A stretch of DNA of 64,000 nt from the NCBI RefSeq assembly GCF_026262505.1, contig NC_067207.1, forward strand, positions 26,566,082 through 26,630,081, written 5' to 3'. The translations under genes and the position numbers were made by a program. The notes beneath the pieces are model-generated. The model searched no databases and had not been told where the DNA came from. It saw only the letters and a program-made list of their open reading frames with translations. This document shows positions 53,492 through 63,721 of this stretch, piece by piece (within the stretch, counting starts at the first letter, position 1; every line of letters starts with the position of its first letter). This DNA is from Trichomonas vaginalis G3. Its lineage: Eukaryota > Parabasalia > Trichomonadida > Trichomonadidae.

Positions 53492-53848
53492 CAAATAAAA
53501 AAGTAAAGGAAGCACATTATACAAGACGATATTTTTATGATATAAAAATATTTGTTATATCCAAAAAGACTTATGACGAGGGATTTTTTCCAATTCAGAC
53601 TCATTTTGAAATTCGATTGTTGCTGTTTTGAGGATTTTCCTCTAGATGCATAAAATTTTCGCAGTTATCCTATATAGAATATTTGTGAATAGGGCTAATA
53701 TCCATTGATGATTCTTATTTTTCATAATTTTTATCAATTTTTCTGATTCAAAGGGAATAATTATGTTTAAATAGTAGAATTTTGCTTTGCTGATGAACAT
53801 ATTCTCAAATTCAGTATGTAAAAATAAATAATCAAGAAAGACATTTAT
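53492..53848. other. Spacer, nothing seen
   Basis: AT-rich sequence without a gene. Confidence 0.4.
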
Positions 53849-54925
53849 TTAACATGATTTAGCTTGGTGAAGTAATCTAGAAATATCAAATTGCTTTGTT
53901 GCTTGTCGCTCATACTGGTCGTCATCAGGTTTCGGTACAATTGGAACCTGGAATTTCAACCATCCAGCAACAGGCTGCGACATGTCAGTGTCGTGGCCGT
54001 ACTTTCGTTTAGAAGAAGCTCCGTCGTATTTATCCGCTGCAAAAACATTAGTTTGAGGTTCGATTGTTTCGGCCATTGTTTCTAGTGGCATTAAGCCATC
54101 ACCATGGCCATTGACGGGTGGTAGAACAGGTAATGGTAGATGATTCGACGTTTTCTTTGTTGTAATTGCTTGTTTCGGAGTTGGATTCTTTGGTAAAGGT
54201 TCTGGGGCTTCTGTAGGGATAGTAAGGATAGTCACATAAGCGTCATCTAACGTATCGTTTTTCTTTGACTTATTTGAACGAATTGACGAAGAATCAAATT
54301 GAAATTGCGATTTTGATAAACCTGTTTGATTTTTATTGCTTTCAAGGGGTGTACCTCGTGAAGAAATACCAGAGCGGCGTTTGACAGTAACTGATTTAGA
54401 GTCATCGAACCTTTCTGTTGATCTGGAAATTTGAGGTGCAAAAGATTGAGCATCTGCTGCAATCTTTGTCTTTTTCGTACGCTTCTTCGTTGATTTTTTA
54501 GATGAATTGGATCCTTTTGGCTCTTTAGACCTTTTTCGCCTTCTTTTCTTTTCTTCTTGCGGTGTATCATCATCTCCAGCTCCAAAAACAATCTGAGGTG
54601 CAGGTTCTATTGCTGCTTCTTCTGAACTACGAGTTGACTTTTTCTTAATACTTGATTTTTCTGCTTTTTTCGAAGATTTTGCTTTTTTAACAGATGATGA
54701 GTCGTCTTGATTAATTTTTGATATAATTTTCGCTGGTGGAGGTTGAACTGGTGGGAATTCTTTCTTTTGTTTGTTATCACTCGAAGAAGATGATTCTTCT
54801 TCTAATTCTGGCTTACTTTTTGAAGATGTATCAGTTGATGACACTTCTATCTTCACACTACTACCAATACGCTTTGTTTTTCGATCGCCATTGATGATAT
54901 TAGGGTTAATTTGAACTTGAGACAT
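53849..54925 (-). CDS. Lys/Ser-rich disordered protein, unknown
   Basis: 358 residues from the ATG at 54925. Residues about 20-220 are low-complexity Ser/Lys/Glu/Thr with many basic clusters (KKAKSSKKAEKSSIKKKS, KRRRKRSKEPKG), like a nuclear or nucleolar disordered protein. The C-terminal 90 residues are more ordered (PVAGWLKFQVPIVPKPDDDQY) and may be the conserved part. No domain recognised. Function unknown; nuclear location is only suggested by the basic clusters. Confidence 0.7.
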   Translation of the reverse strand: MSQVQINPNIINGDRKTKRIGSSVKIEVSSTDTSSKSKPELEEESSSSSDNKQKKEFPPVQPPPAKIISKINQDDSSSVKKAKSSKKAEKSSIKKKSTRSSEEAAIEPAPQIVFGAGDDDTPQEEKKRRRKRSKEPKGSNSSKKSTKKRTKKTKIAADAQSFAPQISRSTERFDDSKSVTVKRRSGISSRGTPLESNKNQTGLSKSQFQFDSSSIRSNKSKKNDTLDDAYVTILTIPTEAPEPLPKNPTPKQAITTKKTSNHLPLPVLPPVNGHGDGLMPLETMAETIEPQTNVFAADKYDGASSKRKYGHDTDMSQPVAGWLKFQVPIVPKPDDDQYERQATKQFDISRLLHQAKSC

Positions 54926-55156
54926 TTTGTAAGTTAAGTTGTCACTTTTATTACTCTGCTTTTACATGTTACCCAATTTTATATAATAAAACAATATAAC
55001 ATCACATAAAAAAGAAAATTTGCTAAAAATCTAAGCTATACGTTTGAAATTTAAATCAAAATTGCCTAATTCAAAGGTTTAGAGCAATATGAAGCTCATT
55101 TTAATAAAATAATTTCTATGGATATTAATATTTGATCTATGAAATCATCAAAAAAT

Positions 55157-55169
55157 TCATTTTTGATGA
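55157..55169 (+). promoter_or_regulatory. Initiator element directly before the GT-C gene
   Basis: TCATTTTTGATGA matches 11 of 13 positions of TCAYTWYTCATTA and abuts the ATG at 55170. It supports that start over the other ATG at 55166. Confidence 0.6.
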
Positions 55170-56411
55170 ATGATTGATGAAGATTGTGAATCTTCGTCAT
55201 CAAATCAGAAATGGTATCAGAGAAAAATCTTTCCAGGACTGTATAAAATCGATTCTCTTCCAGAGAATTTCTGGAAATTTGATATTCATGACTGGGAACT
55301 CTTGAAAACTTTAGCAAAAATAGAAGTAGTCATATACATATTATCATTATTAACAGGATCATTTTTTGGAGTTCTTGCATACTGGGATGGACCAATGTTT
55401 GTCTATGTTGCAAGAACTTTTTACAATATTCCAAGAGAAGGGCCCGATTCACATCTATTTAAGCGTCCACCAGAATATTTTACATGCCATTTCCCAGGGT
55501 ATCCTATTATTATTCGAATATTTTCAACAATAGTTTTCAATCGATACTGGCTTGGTCTTTTACTCTCAATAATCTTTGGAGCCGTCTTAGTAACATATTT
55601 ATTCAGAAGATTACTTATTGTTTATGACTGTGTACAAGATCCAAACTTTACTACTTATATTTCCTTATATTTCCCACTAAGATTTGTATTATACAAAGCT
55701 GTCGGTGCTTGTGAGCCATTGTACATGAGCTACTGCTTCCTAGCTTTCATATTTTTCAAAACAGACCAAATTTTCTTTCTTTTGTTATCTTTATGGGGAG
55801 CCTGCTTAACAAGAATCGAAGGACTCTCAATTGTTGGCACCATTGGACTATCCTACTTATTAAGATTGGATATTCCTCGCGCTTTGTTCACAGGACTTGG
55901 ATTTTTGGCAACTCCTGGATTATTTTACTTTTATAGCTTGAAATTCGGGACATATACCTCATATTTTGAATTCAATGACCATTTGTTGAATCCTTTCTAC
56001 TATTCTTTAAGAGTTAAAGCAACAGATTATTTTTTCGTATTAGATCCTCATACATTGCTCACAGTTTCAGCTCCAATGCTAGCAGGAACACTAGTACTAT
56101 ATGTTACTGCTGTTCCTATGGCAATTTTTAGTACAGTTTATTTATTATTTATTTCATTTTTGAACCATGAAGATATTATGAGATATTCAATGCCTGGATA
56201 TGTTCTAGCAGTTCTTATAGGGTTTGATTCAATGATTACATCTCCAGTTCTTAGACTTAGACTTAAAATAGTTGCAAAGTTTTTATTAGTGGTCCAATTC
56301 TATTCATATATCGGCCAAATGAATATTAATAGGGCCAATGATTTACATTTCAAGAAAATCTGTGATATTATTCATCATGTTTATGAAGGTCCAAATTCAG
56401 AAGTGTTTTAG
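55170..56411 (+). CDS. PIG-V-like GT-C glycosyltransferase, multi-pass membrane protein
   Basis: 413 residues with about nine hydrophobic segments. After the first segment come AYWDGPMFVYVA, the acidic-aromatic signature of GT-C enzymes (WD followed by the lumenal loop), and then HFPGYPIIIRI, as in PIG-V/Gpi18 (FFPL.P pattern). ACEPLYMSYCFLAF resembles the AYSESLF region of the same family. GT-C enzymes move a sugar from dolichol-phosphate mannose in the ER lumen. Whether this is the second GPI mannosyltransferase or another mannosyl/glucosyltransferase is unsure, because trichomonads are reported to lack most GPI steps. Confidence 0.6.
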   Translation: MIDEDCESSSSNQKWYQRKIFPGLYKIDSLPENFWKFDIHDWELLKTLAKIEVVIYILSLLTGSFFGVLAYWDGPMFVYVARTFYNIPREGPDSHLFKRPPEYFTCHFPGYPIIIRIFSTIVFNRYWLGLLLSIIFGAVLVTYLFRRLLIVYDCVQDPNFTTYISLYFPLRFVLYKAVGACEPLYMSYCFLAFIFFKTDQIFFLLLSLWGACLTRIEGLSIVGTIGLSYLLRLDIPRALFTGLGFLATPGLFYFYSLKFGTYTSYFEFNDHLLNPFYYSLRVKATDYFFVLDPHTLLTVSAPMLAGTLVLYVTAVPMAIFSTVYLLFISFLNHEDIMRYSMPGYVLAVLIGFDSMITSPVLRLRLKIVAKFLLVVQFYSYIGQMNINRANDLHFKKICDIIHHVYEGPNSEVF

Positions 56412-56574
56412 AGGTTTCTTATGACTAAGAGTTTTCAAAAAAGAGAATTTTAAGAAAATTTTTTTATATTATTACTTTGAATTTTTAAATTCAAAGTGTA
56501 TTTGTTTGTATACATGGAATAAATGTGTTTCTGCATAAAGTTTTTGTAAATTTAACAATATTTATTATTTTCTT

Positions 56575-56955
56575 TTATTGATTTTGAAGATAAGATTTTA
56601 ATTTTTGAACTAATGGTAAAATAATCTCAGATGATGATGTTTTTGGTTGGTTGTCACTTTCAGCAATGTTATATGTTAAGTTATTATCTGAATAATCATT
56701 TGCATATCTTGGGAAGATGCAAATATTATCTTGCTTTCCTGGTCTTTGCAAGGAATGAAATGCGTTATCTTCTGACTTAATATCATCGCACGATCTTAAG
56801 AATTTTCCAATTTTATTTGCAAGAAGCCACATTTCGACATTATCTTTGACTGTTTCGTCTGTTGTTTTGATTACTTTGACATATCCAACTTTAGAAATGG
56901 CATTGATCCATTCAATTTTGAAATTGTTGTAAGTGAAAGATTCAACAACTTCCAT
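56575..56955 (-). CDS. Small conserved-looking protein, unknown
   Basis: 126 residues from the ATG at 56955, which is preceded by an initiator-like TCATTTCA (reverse complement of 56960-56967). The first 60 residues look globular (KIEWINAISKVGYVKVIKTT, MWLLANKIGKFLRSC); the end is a hydrophobic helix (IILPLVQKLKSYLQNQ). No family recognised. Confidence 0.55.
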   Translation of the reverse strand: MEVVESFTYNNFKIEWINAISKVGYVKVIKTTDETVKDNVEMWLLANKIGKFLRSCDDIKSEDNAFHSLQRPGKQDNICIFPRYANDYSDNNLTYNIAESDNQPKTSSSEIILPLVQKLKSYLQNQ

Positions 56956-57207
56956 TTTCTGAAATGAATTTCAAAATATATACAGGTATTACATAGGATA
57001 TTATCTCAATAAGAGCTTCAAATTCAAACGAAATTTGAAAAAAATCCAAAATTATTTTTACATTTAGGCTATTTAATCATTAAAATTATCTAATTAGGAG
57101 ATAACAATTTTCTTAACCTAACTATTTTTGCCAAAAATCATTTGGATAAGTCCAAAAAGCCATGCGACCAATAAAAGATTTTGAAAGTTTTCAAATTTTG
57201 AAAAAAA

Positions 57208-57220
57208 TCATTTTTTAAAT
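57208..57220 (+). promoter_or_regulatory. Probable initiator of the Grp170-like gene
   Basis: TCATTTTTT fits the core TCAYTWYT and lies 26 bases before the ATG. Confidence 0.4.
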
Positions 57221-57235
57221 TTTTTTATAGGTTGA

Positions 57236-59266
57236 ATGTTCTCTTTTCTAATATCTATAGTCTCAGCATCAATTATGGGCATTGACCTTGGCAATGCTTA
57301 CATTAAAGCGTCTGTTGCCACTGCAACATCTCCACTTCATATGGCTTCCAACGTTCATGGTAAGAGATACATGCCGTTTGTGTTCGCATTTTGGAACAGA
57401 ACGAAGTCTTCAAACTATTCATCACTTCAAACTTGGAAAATGGAAGACTTAGATTCATATAATTACCAATTTGGCTTTTTCGCCAAAGAACAATGCTTAA
57501 AATTCCCTCGCACATGCATCTTTGGACTTCCTAATATGTCAGATACCTATTTTCAACTCAAAGGCTACGAAGTTCTTGCTTTAGAACTTGATTATTTCGT
57601 AAAATCAGTAAAAAAGGCCGAAAACATACAAGATCGTCTACAAGTTGTTATATCAATACCACCAGGCATGGATCCACGTGACAGGACCTTCATAAGGCTT
57701 GCCTGTCGTCTTGCAGGAATAGAATTAATTGGATTCATTGATTCGACTACAGCTCCAGCTTATACATACTCACTCGAGCGCCAGCATATATACTCAAACG
57801 AATCCTTGAATGTTGGCTTTGTAGATATCGGAAAATCCGGATCTCGTGTTGAAATTTTCAATTTCGACGGCAGAGATGGCCAAAATACAGTCAAGCAGCT
57901 TGCAGTTGTATTTAATAATACAATGGGTGGCCACAATGTCGACCAGAAACTTGCAGAAATCGTTTCAAAGAAATATAACATTGATATCTCAAATTTAAAG
58001 ATCAGAACCAACCTAGAGAATGATGTATCAGCTGCAAAAGAGTCATTGGCGATGCATCCATCAGTAGAACTCCTCTGGGACTCTGATGATGAAGATGAAC
58101 CAAGAAATTTGACAATAACGAGGTCAGATCTTGAAGAATCCGGCCAAGAACTCAACAAAACCGTTGTTTCTCTCATAGAAAATGCTCTCAAAATGGCAAA
58201 TCTTCAAAAAGTTGACAGATGCGAGCTCGCAGGTGGCCAAACGCGCAGTATCTTCTTAAGAGACCCTATAATCAATGCATTCGGTGTTGAAGAAGTCAGC
58301 AGAACCCTTTCACAGGACCATTTCAACGCTCTTGCCGCTGGATATGAATCTGCCGAACTTTCTCCTCAATTTACAGTCCAGAAACAGGTGAATAAGTCAT
58401 TAATGATCACAATACCTTCATGGGCTCTGTTCGGAAAGAATCTTTATCCCATATTTAATCGTGGAGATGAAGAAGGTGGCTCTCCTTCAGTAGAAACTGT
58501 ATTATCGGATCAACATACGTATTCTATTGTCACGAGTAGGGGCGAATTCGCTAAATTCAATGTAAAAGGCCACAAAAAAGATCGAGTTGAAATTTCATTC
58601 ATTCATAACTACTTTTTGATGCCAATTCCGTATACAGCAGTATCAAAGAATAACGAGTTATCTATCGATTTCGTACGATTACCATGGGAACCAACGAATG
58701 AATCAATTAATCATTCACAGGTTCTTTTCGACAACTTTATTTATATTGCAGATCAACGACGACATGTTCACAAGCTTGCAAATGACCTTGAAGAGTTTCT
58801 TCTTCAACTGAAACACGTTCTTCCATCATCTGGTGAACACACGAACATTTTGAACAGCCACATTGAATGGTATTCTAATCTTGTTACAGAGGCCAAAGCA
58901 GAAGATTACAAAACACGACTTGACGAACTTCACGAAAGATTTGATTCTATTTGTGAAAGTATTCTTGAAAAAGAAACGAAACCAAAGTCTCTTAAGAAGA
59001 TCAAGAAAACAGTTTGTGTAGTTAAAGAATTACTTTCGAGTGCACGAACTTCTCCTCTTGTTAACAGAACAGCACTTTCCATTGCCGAAGAATCTCTTGA
59101 ACTTGCAGAAAGAGATTTGGTTCGATTTGAAAACGATGAAAAAGTTAAATCTCAAGATATCATCCGCACTCGACAACAACTTAAAGATGCCGCTCTCCCT
59201 ATTAAGAAGTTTATGTGGAATGAATCTAAGAAAGCCGTAAATTCTACGAAACTTGGTCTTATGTGA
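57236..59266 (+). CDS. ER Hsp70-family chaperone, Grp170/HYOU1 (Lhs1) type
   Basis: 676 residues. A hydrophobic signal sequence (MFSFLISIVSASIM) leads directly into the Hsp70 ATPase start GIDLGNAYIKASV. Further nucleotide-binding motifs: VVISIPPGMDPRDR, VGFVDIGKSGSRVEIF, MGGHNVDQKLAEIV, and ELAGGQTRSIFLRDPI. Residues from about 395 on form the beta-sandwich and the helical end, typical of the Hsp110/Grp170 group rather than of BiP. Grp170 acts as exchange factor and holdase of BiP in the ER. It ends KLGLM, without a KDEL-like signal, so retention is not explained by sequence. It is shorter than animal Grp170 (about 1000). Confidence 0.82.
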   Translation: MFSFLISIVSASIMGIDLGNAYIKASVATATSPLHMASNVHGKRYMPFVFAFWNRTKSSNYSSLQTWKMEDLDSYNYQFGFFAKEQCLKFPRTCIFGLPNMSDTYFQLKGYEVLALELDYFVKSVKKAENIQDRLQVVISIPPGMDPRDRTFIRLACRLAGIELIGFIDSTTAPAYTYSLERQHIYSNESLNVGFVDIGKSGSRVEIFNFDGRDGQNTVKQLAVVFNNTMGGHNVDQKLAEIVSKKYNIDISNLKIRTNLENDVSAAKESLAMHPSVELLWDSDDEDEPRNLTITRSDLEESGQELNKTVVSLIENALKMANLQKVDRCELAGGQTRSIFLRDPIINAFGVEEVSRTLSQDHFNALAAGYESAELSPQFTVQKQVNKSLMITIPSWALFGKNLYPIFNRGDEEGGSPSVETVLSDQHTYSIVTSRGEFAKFNVKGHKKDRVEISFIHNYFLMPIPYTAVSKNNELSIDFVRLPWEPTNESINHSQVLFDNFIYIADQRRHVHKLANDLEEFLLQLKHVLPSSGEHTNILNSHIEWYSNLVTEAKAEDYKTRLDELHERFDSICESILEKETKPKSLKKIKKTVCVVKELLSSARTSPLVNRTALSIAEESLELAERDLVRFENDEKVKSQDIIRTRQQLKDAALPIKKFMWNESKKAVNSTKLGLM

Positions 59267-59704
59267 CCAAAATATTAAAAAATATTGTTTTATTTTGTTT
59301 AATTTATCATTTATATTTCTAAATTACTTATATTTCTTTATTAATCAGGATCTCTAAGTTCAATTGAAAGATTTGGAGACATGTTTGCTTTGAATAAGTA
59401 TTTTATTAAGAACTTAGATTATTGAAACCAGGGATTAAAAATTATAAGAATAACTAAAGGTATGGAAACTCTTAAATACCTTGAATAACTCAAAAAAATT
59501 TTCAATTTCAGAAATAAATGCTAAAAAACCATTACGGCAATTCTTAAATCATCACAAAAGGGTAAGTTAGCTTGTTTATACATTAATCTTTGATATAGCT
59601 TATTTTTTGACTTTTAATAAAATGCAATGTTTGATGGTTTGATCTTATTTTGCGATTGTGTTAACGTTGGACCGCTAGGCTTTGAAATCTCCTAAGTATG
59701 TTAA
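59267..59704. other. Spacer, nothing seen
   Basis: AT-rich sequence without a gene. Confidence 0.4.
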
Positions 59705-60909
59705 ATGAAAATACATTGTTTGACAGTTTTGATCCAAAATTTTCAAATTCGAATTGAAAAATTGAGGGAAAAGTTTTTATCATCGAACATTAATATACCC
59801 CATACATTAAGATTTACTATAATTTTATTCTTTTTATTTATTTTTATTTTGTCAAATTTTATGATCTGTTTTTATTACCTCTATCTGACTCGCAGTTTTT
59901 TTGAAGATTTTGCAGAATTAGCCAGATCTCATGAAGAAGAAAGAAATAAAAGAATAGCAAAAAGTTTACATTTCTCAGGACCTTCAAACGATACATGGAA
60001 TAGATTCTATGGTCCTGCAACTTATGCTAAATTTGTTAGTACAAGTCAAAAATTCACAGAAAGCAGCAGTGTCTTTGTTGATTACGTTCTTTTCGAAAAT
60101 TTTAGTCCAGATGGTGTTATTCGAATCACTACTACAGCTGAAGATACAAAAGTTCTTGTTTCAACTTCTTCTTTTTTAACTGTTCCTCTACAGAACAAGG
60201 AGGATCCATATATCTTTCATCATCAGGATCATTTGTTCAATACAAAATCTGTAGTTATGAATCTAAATCAGATGTACAAGGATCTCATTCATATATTCAA
60301 GTGACAAATAATGATAACCACAAGAATTTTGTTATTCAATCATCATTTACTCAAAGTACAGGAAATTATTCTGTTTTAGATCATTTTTATGGATCTATTC
60401 TATTTTCATCATTAAATATCTCTGATTCAAAACTAGATGCAAATGCAGCATTTACTAGTTTGCAACCATTTAATCTTTCAACAACAAATTATAGTCATTT
60501 CTATAATATTTCATCAAATACACAATGTTGTTTTTATCATTTTTCTAATTATCAAAATATCTTTTCTTGTAATTTTATTAATAACAATGTTTCAGAACCT
60601 AGTAAAGGAATTTTCTATCTGACTAATTATGCTACACTTTCAGTAGATCAATGTTTCTTCAAAGGAAACAATGCTACTAATTTATTTTATAGTAATTTCG
60701 GAAAATTGAACGCTACTGCAATTAATTACCATTTTGAAGATAATACATTTGAACAAAATGGTCATCTTATAAATCAAATGCATATGACAGAAATCATTTT
60801 TCATAGTTTATATTATTCTCCTGATTTATGTGATCTTCCAATTCATACAAAGACTATTTTACGCACAGAAGGACCTAATTTCATCCATCAATGGCGCTTA
60901 CGTCGTTAA
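59705..60909 (+). pseudogene. Beta-helix-like trichomonad family protein with one frameshift (copy 2)
   Basis: Two ATGs are possible: 59705, or 59861 (MICFYYLYLTRSFFEDF), which lies in the hydrophobic leader shared with copy 3. The ectodomain-like part starts at SLHFSGPSNDTWNRFYGPAT. A T-run at 60172-60177 has six T, while the same run in copy 3 has seven; after it the reading continues in another frame to the stop at 60909. The rest matches the family (FVIQSSFTQSTGNYSVLD, CFYHFSN, QCFFKGNNATNLFY), ending RWRLRR-like in basic residues. Probably inactive, unless the base was lost in sequencing. Confidence 0.75.
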
Positions 60910-61021
60910 CGTTTTTTTTATATTTTTTTGAAACGATTCTATATTTTTTTTTCTTATTTTCATAACTTCTCCTCATTATTTCAATCAATTGATTTTACGT
61001 TCAATATCAAGTCTAAATATA

Positions 61022-61310
61022 TCATTCATTCAAAACCACTTTTGATGCCAATTCCGTCCACAGAAGTATTAAGGCTCCTGTCTCACCCTCTAAATTTTCA
61101 AAATTGAATATATTCCATAGTAAGAGTTTTCATGACCTATAATTAAAGTTATTATATTAGTAAAATATAAGCTATAATATTATATTATGATGCATGGCGT
61201 TGCAATATCAGAAAACTCTTATTGACGAATATATTCAATTTGAAAATTGAGAGAGTGGGACTGGAGCCTTAAAGAATAATGAATTATCTACCATTTATGA
61301 GACAATCAGA
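61022..61310 (+). pseudogene. Short relic of the Grp170-like gene, split by a MITE
   Basis: The sequence TTTTGATGCCAATTCCGT and neighbours match the gene at about 58588-58640, and AGAATAATGAATTATCTA continues it after the MITE, matching AAGAATAACGAGTTATCTA near 58646. Divergence is moderate. The relic is about 90 bases in the same orientation and lies 1.8 kb after the full gene. Confidence 0.75.
61073..61268. mobile_element. 196-bp MITE with TTAA target duplication
   Basis: Bounded by TTAA at 61069-61072 and 61269-61272. Ends are inverted: GGCTCC...CTCACCCTCT at the left and ...AGAGAGTGGGACTGGAGCC at the right. The inversion continues inward through GAATATATTC and AAGAGTTTTC for about 65 bases. 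No coding capacity. A TTAA duplication is typical of piggyBac-type transposases. Confidence 0.8.
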
Positions 61311-62246
61311 TGTTGATTTTGTATTTTTTCTTCATCTGAGCTACATGTTAATATTATGTACATCAGATTAGGAGCAAATATATTATTTACCTTTTAAATT
61401 TATAAATATTTTTATTTTTGATATCATGTTCGATATATATAATCATTATGCGCTAAAAATTTAATACAGTTTAGATATTAAGATTTGGATGATAGTAAAT
61501 TATTGATAAATTATGAAAAATGCATTTGAGGGTTCTTAATAGAAAGTCCTTTAGTTCAGAATTATTCTATAAATATCAGACAAACTCATAAATTATATAA
61601 TCAAATGTGTATTCGAATTGGATTATTTAATTTAATTTAATTTTGTTTTATTCAATGTATGGGATAAAATATCTCAAGAAGTACCTCATATGGCCAACAA
61701 CGCCAAAAATCATTTTTGTAAAGATTGTTTTATCCAAACTTTGAAGTCTTTGTTCATTATATAATGCACACTATAATACAAACCCATTAAAATTATTAAA
61801 AATACAATTTCAAGCTCTAATATTTTGTGAATCATATACAAATCTCTCAATTTTCAAATACACTTGCCTTAACATCTTCTATATATCCATATTTTATATG
61901 TTCCAATCTTTTACTTGACGAATGCGTGATTTTGTTCAAAATCTTTCATTTCGTATTACTTGGTTCGTGAGTTGCGACTTTAGACCTCATTTAATGATTT
62001 TTTTGAATTTTTGATGCCAGATACATGTTTAAATTCGATTTTTTCCCAAATTTGGAGTTGAAGACCAGAAGATAATTTTTTAGTAAAATTCTGAGCAGTT
62101 TTGACTAATTTTTGAACGAAATTGAGACTCGATTTTTCTTTAGAATTTAGATATACATCGTTGATCATTATTTTAACCTTTTAATTTTGGTATTTTTTTG
62201 TCATGTAAACTATTGAATTTTATCAATTTTCAATCTTATTTTCATA

Positions 62247-63281
62247 TTGATCTTTTTATATTATTTCCATCTGTCAAACAGATTTTTTGAATGCGCAGAC
62301 AAAGCTGACAGATTTGACGGAAGAGAAATAAATAAAAAACGCAAAAAAATTTTACATTTCTCAGGACCTTCATATGATGTATGGAATAGATTCTATGATG
62401 CTGCATCTATTGACATATTTGTTAATACAAGTCGAACAGTCAATGAAAATAACAACGTCTTTGTTGATTTCGTTCTTTTTGAAAATTTTAGTTCAGAAGG
62501 TGTTATTCGAATATCTAATACAAATGATGATACAAAAGTTCTTGTTTCAACTTCTTCTTTTTTTAACTGTTCCTCTACAAGTAATAGAGGATCCATATTT
62601 CTTTCATCATCAGGATCATTTGTACAATACAAAGTCTGCAGCTATGAATCAAAGACAATACTTTTGAAAGGATCTCATTCATTTATTGAAGTGACAAATG
62701 ATGATAGCCATAAGAATTTTGCTATTGAATCATCATTCACTCAAAATACAGGATATATGTCAGTTTTATCTAATTATTATGGATCTATTCTATTATCATC
62801 AATAAATATCTCTGATTCAAAACTTCAAATGAATGCTGCGTATCAATGTTCTACACCATTTTCTCTTTCTACAACAAATTTTAGTAATTTCGAGAATATT
62901 TCGTCAGATAAACAATGTTGTTTTCAGTTAATCAATAAAATGCACAATATCTATTTTTGTAATTTTATTGATAACAAAGTTCTAGAAAATGGTGGAATAT
63001 TTTTGCCATATTTTGCTACACTTTCAGTAAATCATAGTTTCTTCAGAGGAAACAAAGCTTCTGATTTATTTTGGGCAGGAGTAGGTACTACAAATGAATG
63101 CCATTTTAAATCAGATAATACATTTAATAAGAACGGAATTAATCAGAAACTAAAGTCAATGACAGAAATCATTCTTCCGAGTTTACATTCTTCATTTTTA
63201 TGCGAAACTCGAAATTACACAGAAATTGTTTTGCCTACACAAGGATGCAACGTCATTCCTCATTGGCGTAGAAGACATTAG
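62247..63281 (+). pseudogene. Beta-helix-like trichomonad family protein without start ATG (copy 3)
   Basis: The frame runs whole for about 344 residues and ends NVIPHWRRRH. Where copy 2 has its inner ATG (59861), this copy has TTG (62247): the two codons sit in matching sequence, TTGATCTTTTTATATTATTT here against ATGATCTGTTTTTATTACCT there. No other ATG lies in frame before the next stop upstream (62214). The product would be a hydrophobic leader, then the family's Asn/Ser/Phe-rich strand ladder (FCNFIDNKVLENGGIFL, SFFRGNKASDLFWAG). Either a dead start, or a non-ATG start; the former is simpler. Confidence 0.65.
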
Positions 63282-63721
63282 ACTATTTTGAAATGATTTG
63301 AGTTTTCCTATAATGAAAATAAAATGTTTCATTTCAACATTCACAGATTCTTTTCGTCAGCATTGTTTCTCTCTCAGATCAAAGGTAACATCTTCATAAG
63401 CCAACAAATAGATATTTATATTAGATATCGAAATAATTTCATTGACAACCAAATATTTGAATTTTACAAATTTTAATAAGGTTCAATAATCATCGTATTA
63501 GATAACAACTGAAAATAACGATAATCATTAAATATCAAAATGATCCCAATTGATTCCCATTGTTGACTTTATTTTTTGTGGTGTGTTACCTAGAATTGAA
63601 GTGTACTAGTTAAGGCAACTGAATTTGGATTCTTCACATGATAAAAAATTCATTTTAATACATAGATAGATCCATTTTAACATATAATTAACAAATATCC
63701 GACATAAAGTTCAAAAATAGG
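63282..63721. other. Spacer, nothing seen
   Basis: AT-rich sequence without a gene. Confidence 0.4.

Larger units (their letters stand above)
60910..62246. other. Intergenic region with MITE and gene relic
   Basis: AT-rich. It holds a relic of the Grp170-like gene (61022-61072 and 61273-61310) interrupted by a 196-bp MITE. No other gene seen. Confidence 0.55.

Noticed and set aside
59705-59860. Extra N-terminal exon of copy 2 before the inner ATG
   Set aside because: Kept only as an alternative start; the paralogue has no matching coding sequence that far upstream.
61980-62168. Minus-strand frame before copy 3 of the beta-helix-like family
   Set aside because: Short, low-complexity, no start motif and no similarity to the paralogue region.
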